Of a DNA stretch of 64,000 bases, positions 1 to 8,900 are shown piece by piece. Positions within the stretch are counted from its first letter, which is position 1. The number at the start of each line of letters is the position of its first letter. The DNA comes from Kocuria flava. GTDB lineage: Bacteria > Actinomycetota > Actinomycetes > Actinomycetales > Micrococcaceae. The position numbers and the translations under genes are program-made. The stretch spans positions 1,240,001 to 1,304,000 of the forward strand of contig NZ_CP013254.1 of assembly GCF_001482365.1 (NCBI RefSeq), given 5' to 3'. The notes beneath the pieces are model-generated. The model saw only the letters and a program-made list of their open reading frames with translations, was not told the DNA's origin and made no database searches.

Positions 1-180
1 GCCCATGAGGTAGGCGGTCGGCGGCACGGCCGGGCGCACGGCCTCGCGCGCGACCCGGCCGGTGAGCCCGAGCAGCTCCCCCACGGGCAGCCGGGCGTCG
101 GGGACGCCGAGGGCCTCGCGCACCGCGGTGGCCCAGCGCTCGAGGGCCTCCCGCTCGGCGGGGCTCAGCTCCTTGGGCAT
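1..180 (-). CDS. DUF6457-type protein, C-terminus cut by window edge
   Basis: The first 60 residues of a minus-strand gene whose C-terminal part lies beyond base 1. The visible protein begins MPKELSPAEREALERWATAV and continues with an LPVGELLGLTGRVAREAVRPA segment, which I recognise as the small helical DUF6457 domain that actinobacteria carry next to, or fused to, MobA. The ATG at 180 is preceded by a strong GGAGGAG ribosome site and lies 46 bases after the mobA stop on the same strand, so it is probably the last visible gene of the moaA-moaD-mobA transcript. Its biochemical role is not known; the link to molybdopterin guanine dinucleotide synthesis rests on gene context only. Confidence 0.7.
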   Translation of the reverse strand, partial: MPKELSPAEREALERWATAVREALGVPDARLPVGELLGLTGRVAREAVRPAVPPTAYLMG

Positions 181-226
181 GGTGTGCTCCTCCCGGGCGG
201 CCGGGGCCGCCCGCTCGTGACGTCGG

Positions 227-808
227 TCAGCTCAGGCGGTGCCTGCGCACATCGTCCCACGTGTCGACGTCCGCGGTGGCGTCCTCCGGGACCGCGACCT
301 CCTGGAGCACCAGGCCCCGGAGCATCGAGAACACCGAGCGGCCGCTCGGCCGCGCACCGGCGTAGGCGGCGCGCAGGGCCGGGGTGCGGCAGAGGGCGGC
401 CAGGGGCTGGCGGTGCCCGGCGGCGTCGACGGCGACGAGCCCGTCGGCCGCGGGCCCGGCCGCGGCGGCGGCGCGCAGCCCCGCCACGGCGGCGGCGACC
501 CCGGGCATGTCGCAGGCCAGGGTCATGGTCCACGGGACGGGCGGCAGGGGCGCGAGGGCGGCCAGGCCCGCCGCGATGCCGGCGGCGGGGCCCGCGAAGG
601 GAGGGTCCTCCCGGGTGCGCAGCACCCCGCCGGGCAGGTCCAGGTCCTCGGGGCCGACGACGACGACGGCCGCCGCCGCGTCCACGGCGTCCACGGTGAT
701 CCGCACGAGGCTGCGCCCGTCCCGGGACAGCCGGGCCTTCGGGGTCCCGCCCAGCCGGGCGGAGCGCCCGCCGGCGAGGACGACCGCGTGGAACCCGGTC
801 CCCGGCAC
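227..808 (-). CDS. mobA: Molybdenum cofactor guanylyltransferase MobA
   Basis: Predicted to transfer GMP from GTP to Mo-molybdopterin, giving the guanine dinucleotide cofactor used by enzymes such as nitrate reductase. The 193-residue protein opens with the nucleotide-binding signature LAGGRSARLGGTPKA near residues 11-25, followed by an acidic ACDMPG motif typical of MobA/IspD-like nucleotidyltransferases. A GTG start at 808 is chosen because it lies 5 bases after the moaD stop and directly precedes the LAGG motif; the longer open frame upstream is antisense noise. The length agrees with the family. It sits in the order moaA, moaD, mobA, DUF6457, all on the minus strand with short gaps, consistent with one operon. 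Confidence 0.88.
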   Translation of the reverse strand: MPGTGFHAVVLAGGRSARLGGTPKARLSRDGRSLVRITVDAVDAAAAVVVVGPEDLDLPGGVLRTREDPPFAGPAAGIAAGLAALAPLPPVPWTMTLACDMPGVAAAVAGLRAAAAAGPAADGLVAVDAAGHRQPLAALCRTPALRAAYAGARPSGRSVFSMLRGLVLQEVAVPEDATADVDTWDDVRRHRLS

Positions 809-813
809 GCCCC

Positions 814-1122
814 TCAGCCGCCCGAGAACGGCGGGAGGACGTCGAGCACGGCCCCGGCCGGCACCGGGGCCTGCGGGTCGGGGCAGGCCACGCCGTCGAG
901 CAGGAAGCTCGAGCGGGCCAGGACCTCGGCCAGCGGCGGGTGCCCGTCCGGGTGGCGGTCCGCCAGCATCCGCTCCACCTCGGCGCGCGCTGCGGGGGCG
1001 GCGGGCAGGGCCAGGACCTCCTCGTCGGTGCCGGCGGCGGCGCGGGCGGCGGCGAAGAAGCGCACGCGCAGCGTGCCGGTCGTCGTGGCGGGCACGGCCG
1101 CAGCGGGGCGGGTCTCGGTCAC
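814..1122 (-). CDS. moaD: Molybdopterin synthase sulfur-carrier subunit MoaD
   Basis: Small ubiquitin-like sulfur carrier of molybdopterin synthase; with MoaE it inserts the dithiolene sulfurs into cyclic pyranopterin monophosphate. The 102-residue product has the beta-grasp opening LRVRFFAAARAAAG after a 16-residue leader and ends in the diagnostic Gly-Gly (PPFSGG), the residue pair that is adenylated by MoeB/MoeZ and thiocarboxylated. The GTG start at 1122 has a perfect AGGAGGAG ribosome site. It lies 24 bases after moaA and 5 bases before mobA. Its partner moaE and a MoeZ-type activator are encoded about 16 kb away on the plus strand, so the pathway is split in two clusters. Confidence 0.9.
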   Translation of the reverse strand: MTETRPAAAVPATTTGTLRVRFFAAARAAAGTDEEVLALPAAPAARAEVERMLADRHPDGHPPLAEVLARSSFLLDGVACPDPQAPVPAGAVLDVLPPFSGG

Positions 1123-1146
1123 GGTCTCCTCCTGGGACAGGGCTGC

Positions 1147-2241
1147 TCAGCCTCCGATCGCGCTCATCGTCCGGTCGGGCTGGACGTAGTCGGGGGAGTC
1201 CAGCCCGGGACGGTCCATGCCGTGGGCGGCCGGCTTGCCCCACATCGCGGCCCGCCAGCGCTCGGCCAGCTGCTCGTCGTCGGCCCCGGCGCGCAGCAGG
1301 CCCAGCAGGTCGGACTCCTCGTGGGAGAACAGGCAGGAGCGGATCCGGCCCTCGGCCGTGATGCGGGTGCGCTTGCAGTCGGCGCAGAACGGCTCGGTGA
1401 CCGAGGCGATGATCCCCACGGTCCCGGCCGGTCCGGGCGCGGCACCGCGCAGCGGGCGGACGTCCCACAGCTCGGCCGGGGCCCCGGCCCGCGGCGCGGG
1501 GTGGGGGTCGAGCCGGAACCGCGCCGCGAGCCGGTCCCGGATCTCCGCGGCCGTCACCAGGTTCTGGCGGGTCCAGCCGTGGTCGGCGTCCAGCGGCATC
1601 TGCTCGATGAACCGCAGGGCGAAGCCGCGCTCCAGCGCCCAGGCCAGCAGGTCGGGGGCCTCGTGGTCGTTGATCCCGCGCATCAGCACCGCGTTGATCT
1701 TCACCGGGGCCAGCCCGGCAGCGGCCGCGGCCTCGGCCCCGGCGAGCACGTCCGCGAGCCGGTCGCGGCGGGCCAGCCGGGCGAAGGTCTGCGCGTCGAG
1801 GCTGTCCAGGGAGACGTTGATGCGGCTCAGCCCGGCCGCGGCCAGCCCCTCGGCCCGGGCCGTGAGCCCGATCGCGTTGGTGGTCATCGAGACCGGCAGG
1901 TCGGGGTGGGCGGCGCGCACGGCGGCCACGATCTCCTCCAGGTCCCGGCGCACCAGCGGCTCCCCGCCGGTCAGGCGCAGCTCCGTGACGCCCAGCCGGT
2001 CCACGCCCACGCCCACGATCCGGGCGATCTCCGCCGGGGACATCAGCGTGGCGGCCGGCAGCCAGGGCAGCCCGCCGGCGGGCATGCAGTAGGTGCAGCG
2101 CAGGTTGCACTTGTCGATCACCGACAGCCGCAGGTCGGTGGCGCGGCGGCCGTGGCGGTCGAGCAGCCCGGACCCGGCCGGCGCCCCGGACGGGACCGGG
2201 TCCGCGGGCCGGACGCGCGGGATGCCCAGGGAAACGCTCAT
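1147..2241 (-). CDS. moaA: GTP 3',8-cyclase MoaA (radical SAM)
   Basis: First enzyme of molybdenum cofactor synthesis, turning GTP into 3',8-cyclo-GTP by radical SAM chemistry. The N-terminal cluster motif CNLRCTYC gives C45, C49 and C52; the second 4Fe-4S cluster that binds GTP is seen near the C-terminus as C286, C289 and C303 (CADC...C spacing 2 and 13). The protein ends in the conserved Gly-Gly tail (AIGG) required in MoaA. At 364 residues it is slightly longer than E. coli MoaA because of about 30 extra N-terminal residues. The ATG at 2241 has a GAGGAGG ribosome site. A TAGACT -10 element lies at 2290-2295 on the minus strand, so this is probably the first gene of the operon. Confidence 0.95.
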   Translation of the reverse strand: MSVSLGIPRVRPADPVPSGAPAGSGLLDRHGRRATDLRLSVIDKCNLRCTYCMPAGGLPWLPAATLMSPAEIARIVGVGVDRLGVTELRLTGGEPLVRRDLEEIVAAVRAAHPDLPVSMTTNAIGLTARAEGLAAAGLSRINVSLDSLDAQTFARLARRDRLADVLAGAEAAAAAGLAPVKINAVLMRGINDHEAPDLLAWALERGFALRFIEQMPLDADHGWTRQNLVTAAEIRDRLAARFRLDPHPAPRAGAPAELWDVRPLRGAAPGPAGTVGIIASVTEPFCADCKRTRITAEGRIRSCLFSHEESDLLGLLRAGADDEQLAERWRAAMWGKPAAHGMDRPGLDSPDYVQPDRTMSAIGG

Positions 2242-2289
2242 GCCACCACCTCCTCGGCCGGCGCCCGGGCGGGCGCGGGGTCTGCGCCC

Positions 2290-2318
2290 AGTCTAAGCAG
2301 GGGCCCCCGCCCCGGGAA
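2290..2318 (-). promoter_or_regulatory. Putative promoter of moaA-moaD-mobA
   Basis: On the minus strand a TAGACT hexamer (2290-2295) is preceded by TTCCCG (2313-2318) at a 17-base spacing, about 48 bases before the moaA start. The -10 matches the actinobacterial TANNNT consensus; the -35 is weak. It is an inference from spacing only. Confidence 0.4.
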
Positions 2319-2347
2319 CTGCCGCGCCGGGCCGCGCCCCGCCGGTC

Positions 2348-2683
2348 TCACGCGCCCCGGTCCGCCGGCGGGGCGAGCTCGTCCAGCCGGGCGAGGGCCC
2401 GCCGCCACCGCGCCTCCCGCTCGGCCGGGGTCTGCTCCCACCACGGCGTGCCGCGCTCGCCCAGCCCCGTCTTCGCCAGGCCCACCCGGTCCCGGGCCGC
2501 CCGCACGCGCTCCTCCGGGCCCTCGCGCCGGGCCGTGCGCACCGCGGCGCGGGCCCGGCCCAGGTGCGAGCGCAGCCGGGCGGCGGCCTCCTCGGGCAGG
2601 TGCGGGTCCTCGCGGCGCCATCGGCGGCCGTCGACCACGAGCCACCGGCCGTCCTCGGTGGGCTGCACGTCACGGGGCGTCAT
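2348..2683 (-). CDS. Conserved actinobacterial hypothetical protein
   Basis: A 111-residue soluble, strongly charged protein beginning MTPRDVQPTEDGRWLVVDGR. The opening part looks like a small beta-hairpin domain; the rest is arginine-rich helix containing the sequence GLGERGTPWWEQTPAEREA. I have the impression of similar proteins across actinobacteria, sometimes loosely labelled biopolymer transporter Tol, but I see no membrane segment or Tol-like domain and do not endorse that name. The ATG at 2683 is preferred over a GTG at 2719 because a CAGACT hexamer lies exactly 6 bases before it, the spacing seen for other probable leaderless starts in this window. Function unknown; it is divergent from moeA. 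Confidence 0.65.
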   Translation of the reverse strand: MTPRDVQPTEDGRWLVVDGRRWRREDPHLPEEAAARLRSHLGRARAAVRTARREGPEERVRAARDRVGLAKTGLGERGTPWWEQTPAEREARWRRALARLDELAPPADRGA

Positions 2684-2762
2684 GCCCGCAGTCTGCCAGG
2701 CCCGCCGGCGGACCGGCACGCGCCCCGGCCCGGGGGCGGGTTCGCCCGCCTACGCTGGGAGG

Positions 2763-4007
2763 ATGAGCAGGCACGCCCACCCCCCGGCCCGTCCCGTCGA
2801 CGAGCACCTGCGGGCGGTGACCGCCGCCCTCCGCGACCTGCACCCGCCGGCCCGCACCGTTCCACTGGGGGAGGCGCTGGGCCGCGTCCTGGCGGAGGAC
2901 CTCGTGGCCCCCCTGGACCTGCAGCCCTTCGACAACGCGCAGATGGACGGGTTCGCGGTCCGGGCCGCCGACACCGCGGGGAACGGCGGGAGGGGCCGGG
3001 CCGCCCTCGCCGTCGTCGCCCCCGTGCCCGCCGGGCACCTGCCGCCGCCCCTGGGGCCCGGGGAGGCCGCCCCGGTGATGACCGGTGCGCCGCTGCCGCC
3101 CGGCGCGGACGCGGTCGTGCCCGTCGAGGAGGCCGAGCCCCGCGGGTTCCCCGCCGCCGGCGCGACGGTGCGGCTGCCCGCGGACCAGCCCCCCGGGCGC
3201 TTCGTGCGCCGCGTGGGCGAGGACGTGCGCGCCGGGACGACCGTCCTGCCCGCCGGGCGGCGCCTGACCCCGGCCCGGATCGGGTTGGCCGCGGCCCTGG
3301 GCCTGGACCGGCTGCCGGTGTGCGGGCGGGCCCGGGCGCTCGTGTACACGACCGGCGACGAGCTCGTGCCCCCCGGTGCGCCCCGCGGGCCCGCGCAGGT
3401 CTACGACGCCAACGCCGCGATCCTGCGTGCCCAGCTCGAGGAGGCCGGGGTCGAGGTGCTCGCCGCCGGTCTCGTGCCCGACGACCCGGCCGCCTTCGCC
3501 GCCCGGCTGGCCGCGGACGTCAGGACCGGCCCCGATCTCGTCGTCACCTCCGGCGGGGTGAGCGAGGGCGCCTACGAGGTGGTCCGCCAGGTGCTGGGCG
3601 GGGCCGGGCAGTTCCTCCACGTGGCGGTCCAGCCCGGCGGGCCGCAGGGACTGGCCCGCGTCCACGGCGTGCCGGTCGTGTGCCTGCCCGGCAACCCGGT
3701 GAGCACCCTCGTGTCCTTCGAGCTGTTCCTGCGCCCGGCGCTCACCGCCGTCCTGGGCTCCCCCGCGCCCCGGGCCCGCCGCACCGCCCCCCTCGCGGAG
3801 CCGGTGCGGCCGCTGCCCGGGCGCACCCAGGTCCGCCGCGCGGTCCTCGAGGCCGGCGCCGTGCGCATGGCCGGCGGGCCCGGCTCCCACCTGCTCGCGG
3901 CCGCCGCCCGCGCCGACGCGCTCGCCGTGCTCCCCCCGGGGGCGGACGAGCTGCCCGCGGGGACCCCCGTGGAGGTGCTCGTGCTGGACCCGCCCGAGGG
4001 CGGCTAG
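2763..4007 (+). CDS. moeA: Molybdopterin molybdotransferase MoeA
   Basis: Inserts molybdate into adenylylated molybdopterin. The 414-residue product shows the family landmarks in order: PFDNAQMDGFAVR near residues 55-67, a beta-barrel domain, the MogA-like domain with TTGDELVPPG, the SGGVSEGAYE active-site loop, LPGNPVST, and a C-terminal domain IV ending PVEVLVLD. The ATG at 2763 is chosen because the conserved region starts about 12 residues later and because TACGCT (2751-2756) lies 6 bases upstream, suggesting leaderless transcription; a longer frame open upstream has no support. It is transcribed alone, divergent from the hypothetical gene at 2348-2683. Confidence 0.94.
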   Translation: MSRHAHPPARPVDEHLRAVTAALRDLHPPARTVPLGEALGRVLAEDLVAPLDLQPFDNAQMDGFAVRAADTAGNGGRGRAALAVVAPVPAGHLPPPLGPGEAAPVMTGAPLPPGADAVVPVEEAEPRGFPAAGATVRLPADQPPGRFVRRVGEDVRAGTTVLPAGRRLTPARIGLAAALGLDRLPVCGRARALVYTTGDELVPPGAPRGPAQVYDANAAILRAQLEEAGVEVLAAGLVPDDPAAFAARLAADVRTGPDLVVTSGGVSEGAYEVVRQVLGGAGQFLHVAVQPGGPQGLARVHGVPVVCLPGNPVSTLVSFELFLRPALTAVLGSPAPRARRTAPLAEPVRPLPGRTQVRRAVLEAGAVRMAGGPGSHLLAAAARADALAVLPPGADELPAGTPVEVLVLDPPEGG

Positions 4008-4076
4008 ACTGTCCGGGCCCGCCTCCCGGCTGCCCGCCGGAGGGCCCCGACCCCCGCACAGAACAGGACCGTCCGC

Positions 4077-4457
4077 GTGAAGTCCCTGCCCGCGCCCCTG
4101 CTGCTCGCCGCCGCCGCCGTGATCCAGGCGCTCGGCCGCTGGGAGTACCACCAGAACGCGATCACCGTGGTCGGGCAGCTGCTGTTCCCCATCTTCTTCG
4201 CCGGGCTCGCCGTGCTCCTGGCCCGCCGCGGGATCCCCGGCGCCTTCGGCACCGTCCACCTCGCCGTGCTGGCCGCGGCCGCGGTGCTGTTCGTGCTCAC
4301 CCTCGTGGGCCTCGGCGGGGTCGTGCCCGCCCTCTACCCGGCCGTGTGGGTCTACTACGCCGCGTTCGCGCTGCTGGTCCTCGAGGCCGGGCTGCGGATC
4401 GCCGGCACGCCCCGCCGCCCGCGCGAGGACGCCGGGCGCCCGGACGCGGCGCAGTAG
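4077..4457 (+). CDS. Small integral membrane protein, unknown function
   Basis: A 126-residue very hydrophobic protein with four predicted membrane segments, roughly residues 4-20, 28-46, 58-80 and 84-104, followed by a charged, proline-rich cytoplasmic tail (TPRRPREDAGRPDAAQ). The start is a GTG; no good ribosome site precedes it, so the start is uncertain by a few codons. No catalytic motif is visible and I do not recognise the family. It follows moeA by 69 bases on the same strand and may be cotranscribed. A long hairpin follows its stop. Confidence 0.6.
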   Translation: MKSLPAPLLLAAAAVIQALGRWEYHQNAITVVGQLLFPIFFAGLAVLLARRGIPGAFGTVHLAVLAAAAVLFVLTLVGLGGVVPALYPAVWVYYAAFALLVLEAGLRIAGTPRRPREDAGRPDAAQ

Positions 4458-4472
4458 CCCCCGGCGCCCCGT

Positions 4473-4553
4473 CCCCGCGAGGTCCCGCGCGCGCCGCGAG
4501 GCCGCGCACCGCTGCGGCGTGGGGCCGCGCGCTCACCGTGGGACCTCGCGGGG
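4473..4553. terminator. Long hairpin between convergent genes, contains a repeated sequence
   Basis: Arms CCCCGCGAGGTCCC (4473-4486) and GGGACCTCGCGGGG (4540-4553) are perfectly complementary over 14 bases and enclose a GC-rich loop region. It separates the membrane protein gene from the P450 gene, which converge, so a bidirectional terminator is likely; there is no T tract. The loop carries ACCGCTGCGGCGTGGG (4508-4523), exactly repeated in the hairpin at 14226-14269. Confidence 0.6.
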
Positions 4554-4580
4554 CCGGGACGCCGCACGGGGGCCGGAGCC

Positions 4581-5789
4581 TCAGCGCAGCAGCAGCGGGA
4601 CGGCCGCGTACCCGCCGCCCGGCGGGACCTCCCGCTCCCGCGGCTGCCGCGGGTCCGGCACGAGCGCCGTCGTCGCCGCGAGCACCGCGCGGGTGAGCTC
4701 CCGCAGCTCGAGGGTCGCCAGCGGGCGGCCGGGGCACACGTGCTTGCCGATCCCCCAGACGAGGTTGTACGGGGCGTGCCCCACCGGGTCGAAGTCCCCG
4801 GGCTCCCCGAAGACCCGGGGGTCCCGGTTGGCGGCGGTCCAGTTGAGGAAGACCCGCTCGCCCGCGGCGAGCTCGCGGCCGCCGGCCGTGACGGGACGCG
4901 TGGTCACCCGCCGGTTCTGCACGAACGGGTCGTCCAGGCGCAGGATCTCGTCGAGCACCTGCCCGAGCTCGCGGTCGGGCACCCCGCGGCGCAGCCGCTC
5001 CTGCCGCTGCGGGTGGTCGGCGAGGTGGGCCAGGACCACCCCGGCGCACAGCGCCATCGACCCGAGGTCCCCGCCCGTCCAGTTGCGCAGCACCGAGACG
5101 ACCTCCTCCTCGGTCAGCGGCCGGCCCTCGACCCGCTCGCGCAGCAGCTCGGTGGTCACGTCGTCGGGCGCGTGCGCGCCCGCGGCGCGGCGGGGTGCGG
5201 TCTGGGAGCGGACCAGGGCGTCGAAGCGGCGGGCGGCCGCCGCGGTGCGCTCCGGGCGCCGGGAGCGGGTGGCGGCGCGGTGCTCGGCCGTCCACCGCAG
5301 CAGCTCCTCCTCGAGCCCGGGGTCCCAGCCCAGCCACGCGAGCTGGGCCCGCACGGCGAAGCGGGCGCCCAGCGCCACGGCGTCCACGGCCCCGGGGACG
5401 GGCAGGTCCGCGACCAGCTCCTCCGCCGTCCGCCGGACCACCGGCCCGAGCGCGGCCGTGCGCTGCGGGGTGAAGAACCGCTCGACCACCGCGCGGAAGG
5501 CGGTGTGGGCGGGGCCGTCGAGCCCGTTGGGGACCTGCAGGTGCCGGGAGACCGCGTTGGCGAACGTCTCGTGGTCCAGGGCTGCCGCCACGACCTCGGC
5601 GTGCGAGAACAGCGTCCACGCCCCGCCCGCGCCGCGGGCCACGGGGCAGCGCTCGCGCAGTTCGTCGTAGGCGGCCACCGGGTCGCGGCGCACCCGTGGA
5701 CCGCGCGGGTTCCAGTCGGCGGGCACCGGTCCGGGAGCGGGGACGCCCTCCTCCGGGCCGAACTCGTCGCCGGGCTCGTGCTCGCCCAC
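4581..5789 (-). CDS. Cytochrome P450
   Basis: A soluble bacterial P450 of 402 residues, likely a monooxygenase of unknown substrate. The haem-thiolate loop is WGIGKHVCPGR with the ligand at C352; the usual aromatic Phe of FGxGxHxCxG is replaced by Trp. The K-helix ExxR is EILR. The I-helix reads TGGDLGSMAL, where the usual acid-Thr pair of (A/G)Gx(D/E)T is not seen: there is an aspartate but Gly-Ser follows it. A region rich in Pro and Glu precedes the catalytic domain. The GTG start at 5789 has a GGAAGGAG site. It is divergent from narG with a 178-bp shared upstream region containing TAGGCT (minus strand) as a possible -10. No ferredoxin or reductase partner lies nearby. Confidence 0.9.
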   Translation of the reverse strand: MGEHEPGDEFGPEEGVPAPGPVPADWNPRGPRVRRDPVAAYDELRERCPVARGAGGAWTLFSHAEVVAAALDHETFANAVSRHLQVPNGLDGPAHTAFRAVVERFFTPQRTAALGPVVRRTAEELVADLPVPGAVDAVALGARFAVRAQLAWLGWDPGLEEELLRWTAEHRAATRSRRPERTAAAARRFDALVRSQTAPRRAAGAHAPDDVTTELLRERVEGRPLTEEEVVSVLRNWTGGDLGSMALCAGVVLAHLADHPQRQERLRRGVPDRELGQVLDEILRLDDPFVQNRRVTTRPVTAGGRELAAGERVFLNWTAANRDPRVFGEPGDFDPVGHAPYNLVWGIGKHVCPGRPLATLELRELTRAVLAATTALVPDPRQPREREVPPGGGYAAVPLLLR

Positions 5790-5932
5790 GGGCTGCTCCT
5801 TCCCCGGGCGGCCCCGCCGCGGCGGGAGCGGGGGAGGGCCGGCCCAACTTCCCCAGCCTAGACCCGCGGGGGGCTCTGCGGGCGGACCCAGGGCGACACG
5901 CCCCCGCCGCCGCGTAATGTGCGGGGACCCCC

Positions 5933-5961
5933 CTGACGGGCCCGGGGAACGGGTCTACGTT
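5933..5961 (+). promoter_or_regulatory. narG promoter, probably leaderless
   Basis: CTGACG (5933-5938) and TACGTT (5956-5961) are separated by exactly 17 bases, and the narG ATG follows the -10 by only 6 bases, so the transcript would start at or next to the ATG. No Shine-Dalgarno sequence is present, which fits. No clear NarL, Fnr or GlnR-like site was recognised in the 178-bp gap to the P450 gene. Confidence 0.6.
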
Positions 5962-5967
5962 GGCGCC

Positions 5968-8900
5968 ATGGCAACCGACTCCGTTCCCCCGCGCATCGAC
6001 GGCCCCGCCTCGGACGCGCTGCTCAGGCTCGGGAAGTTCTTCACCCGCTGGGAGGAGAGCCCCGACCGGCGGGCCGTGTTCCGGGAGGGCGGGCGGGCCG
6101 GCGACGCCTTCTACCGCAACCGCTGGAGCCACGACAAGGTGGTGCGCTCCACCCACGGCGTGAACTGCACGGGCTCGTGCTCGTGGAAGGTCTACGTCAA
6201 GGACGGGATCATCACCTGGGAGGCCCAGGAGACCGACTACCCCTCCGTGGGCCCGGACCGGCCCGAGTACGAGCCCCGCGGCTGCCCCCGCGGGGCCGCG
6301 TTCTCCTGGTACACCTACTCGCCCACGCGGGTGCGCTACCCCTACGTGCGCGGCGTGCTGCTGGAGATGTACCGGGCGGCCAAGCAGGAGACCGGCGGGG
6401 ACCCCGTGCTCGCCTGGGAGTCGATCGTCTCGGACCCCGCCAAGCGGCGGGCGTTCCAGCGGGCCCGGGGCAAGGGCGGGCTCGTGCGCTCGAGCTGGCA
6501 GGAGGCCCTCGAGCTCACCGCCGCCGCCCACGTGCACACGGTCAAGGCCTACGGGCCGGACCGCGTCACCGGCTTCTCCCCGATCCCGGCGATGTCGATG
6601 GTCTCCCACGCCGCCGGGGCCCGGTTCATCAACCTCGTCGGCGGGGTGATGAACAGCTTCTACGACTGGTACGCGGACCTGCCCGTGGCCAGCCCCCAGG
6701 TCTTCGGCGACCAGACGGACGTCCCCGAGTCCGGCGACTGGTGGGACGCGACCTACCTGATGATGTGGGGCTCCAACATCCCCGTCACCCGCACCCCGGA
6801 CGCGCACTGGATGGTCGAGGCGCGCTACCGCGGCACCAAGGTCGTCTCGGTCAGCCCCGACTACGCGGACAACACGAAGTTCGCCGATGAGTGGCTGCCC
6901 GCCCAGGCCGGCACGGACGCGGCCCTGGCGATGGCGATGGGCCACGTGATCCTCAAGGAGAACTTCCTGGACCGCCGCGTGCCGTTCTTCGAGGACTACG
7001 TCGTCCAGTACACCGACCTGCCGTTCCTCGTCACCCTCGACGAGCGCGCCGACGGGACCGTGGTGCCGGGGAAGTTCCTCACCGCCCAGGACCTGGCCTC
7101 CGCGGACGGGACGGAGCCGCCCGCCGACGCCGCGTTCAAGACCGTGCTCCTCGACCGCGACGCCGGCACCGCCGTGGTGCCCAACGGGTCGATGGGCTTC
7201 CGCTACAACGCCCAGGACGAGGGGCAGTGGAACCTCGACCTGCAGGGCGTGCGCCCGGCGCTGTCCCTCGCCGACGCCTCCTCCTACGCAGGAGAGGCGA
7301 GCCCCGTGGACCTGCCCGCCTTCACCGACGCCACGGGCGAGGGCTCGGTGCTGCGCCGCGGCGTGCCGGTGGCCCGGGTCGCGGGCCGGACCGTCACCAC
7401 GGTCTTCGACCTGATGCTCGCCCAGTACGGGGTGGGCCGGGCGGGCCTGCCGGGGACCTGGGCCACCGGGTACGACGACGTCACCGCCCCCTACACGCCG
7501 GCGTGGCAGGAGGAGATCACCTCGGTCCCGGCCCAGGCCGTGGCCCGCATCGCCCGGGAGTTCGCCGCCAACGCGGAGAAGTCGCAGGGCCGGTCGATGA
7601 TCATCCTCGGTGCCGGCATCTGCCAGTGGTACCACGGGGACGTCACCTACCGGGCGATCCTCGCGATGCTGATGCTGTGCGGGTGCCAGGGCCGCAACGG
7701 CGGCGGCTGGGCGCACTACGTGGGCCAGGAGAAGGCCCGGCCGATCACCGGGTGGGCGGCGATGGCCGCGGCCACCGACTGGACCCGGCCCCCGCGGTTC
7801 ATGATCGGCACCGCGTTCTGGTACATGCACACCGACCAGTTCCGCTCCGACGGCTACTCCTCGGACGCGGTACAGTCCCCGCTGGCGCAGGGCCACCTCA
7901 AGGGCATGCACACCGCCGACGTGATCGCGAAGTCCACCCGCATGGGGTGGATGCCGTTCTACCCGCAGTTCGACCGCAACTCCCTCGACGTCGCGGACGC
8001 CGCCGCCGAGGGGGTCGCCCGCGGCGAGGCCCCCGACGAGGCCGCCTGGGTCGCGCAGCAGCTCAAGCAGGAGCGGCTGCGCTTCGCCGTCGAGGACGTC
8101 GACGCCCCGCAGAACTGGCCGCGCACGCTGATCCTGTGGCGCTCGAACCTGCTCGGGTCCTCGGCCAAGGGCGAGGAGTACTTCCTCAAGCACCTGCTGG
8201 GCACCCACCACAACGTCATGGGCCAGGACCACGGGCAGGCCCGGCCCCGGGACGTCGCCTGGCACGAGCAGGCGCCCGAGGGCAAGCTCGACCTGCTGGT
8301 CTCGGCCGACTTCCGGATGACCAGCTCCACGCTGCTCTCCGACGTCGTGCTCCCCGCCGCGACCTGGTACGAGAAGCACGACCTGTCCTCCACCGACATG
8401 CACCCCTACGTGCACGCCTTCACCCCGGCGATCCCCCCGCCGTGGGAGGCGAAGACCGACTACGACCTGTTCCGGCTGCTCGCCGAGGAGTTCTCCCGCC
8501 AGGCCCGCACCCACCTGGGGGTGCGCAAGGACCTCGTGGCCACGGCCCTCACCCACGACACCCCGGGGGAGATCGCCCAGCCGGGCGGGCACGCCCCGGA
8601 CTGGAAGGGCACCGACCTGCCGGCCGTGCCCGGGAAGAACCTGCCCAGCCTCGCGGTGGTCGAGCGCGACTACACGGCGATCGGGGAGAAGTTCGCCGCG
8701 GTGGGGCCCCTGGCCGAGCAGCTCGGCTTCACCACCAAGCACATCACCTACGACGTCTCCCACCAGGTGGACCAGCTCGCCCGCCTGCACGGGGTCTTCG
8801 ACCGCGGGGCCGCCGCCGGCCGCCCCGCGGTGGACACCGACGCCCGCATGGCCGAGGCCATCCTGCTGTTCTCCGGCACGACCAACGGGGAGCTCGCCGT

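Noticed and set aside
227..2110. A 627-codon frame containing MobA at its end
   Set aside because: The N-terminal two thirds are moaA and moaD in a wrong frame, with Arg/Gly/Pro-rich nonsense; MobA starts at 808.
2348..2683. Annotation as a Tol biopolymer transporter
   Set aside because: No transmembrane helix or Tol domain is visible in this 111-residue charged protein; the label seems to be a propagated database error.
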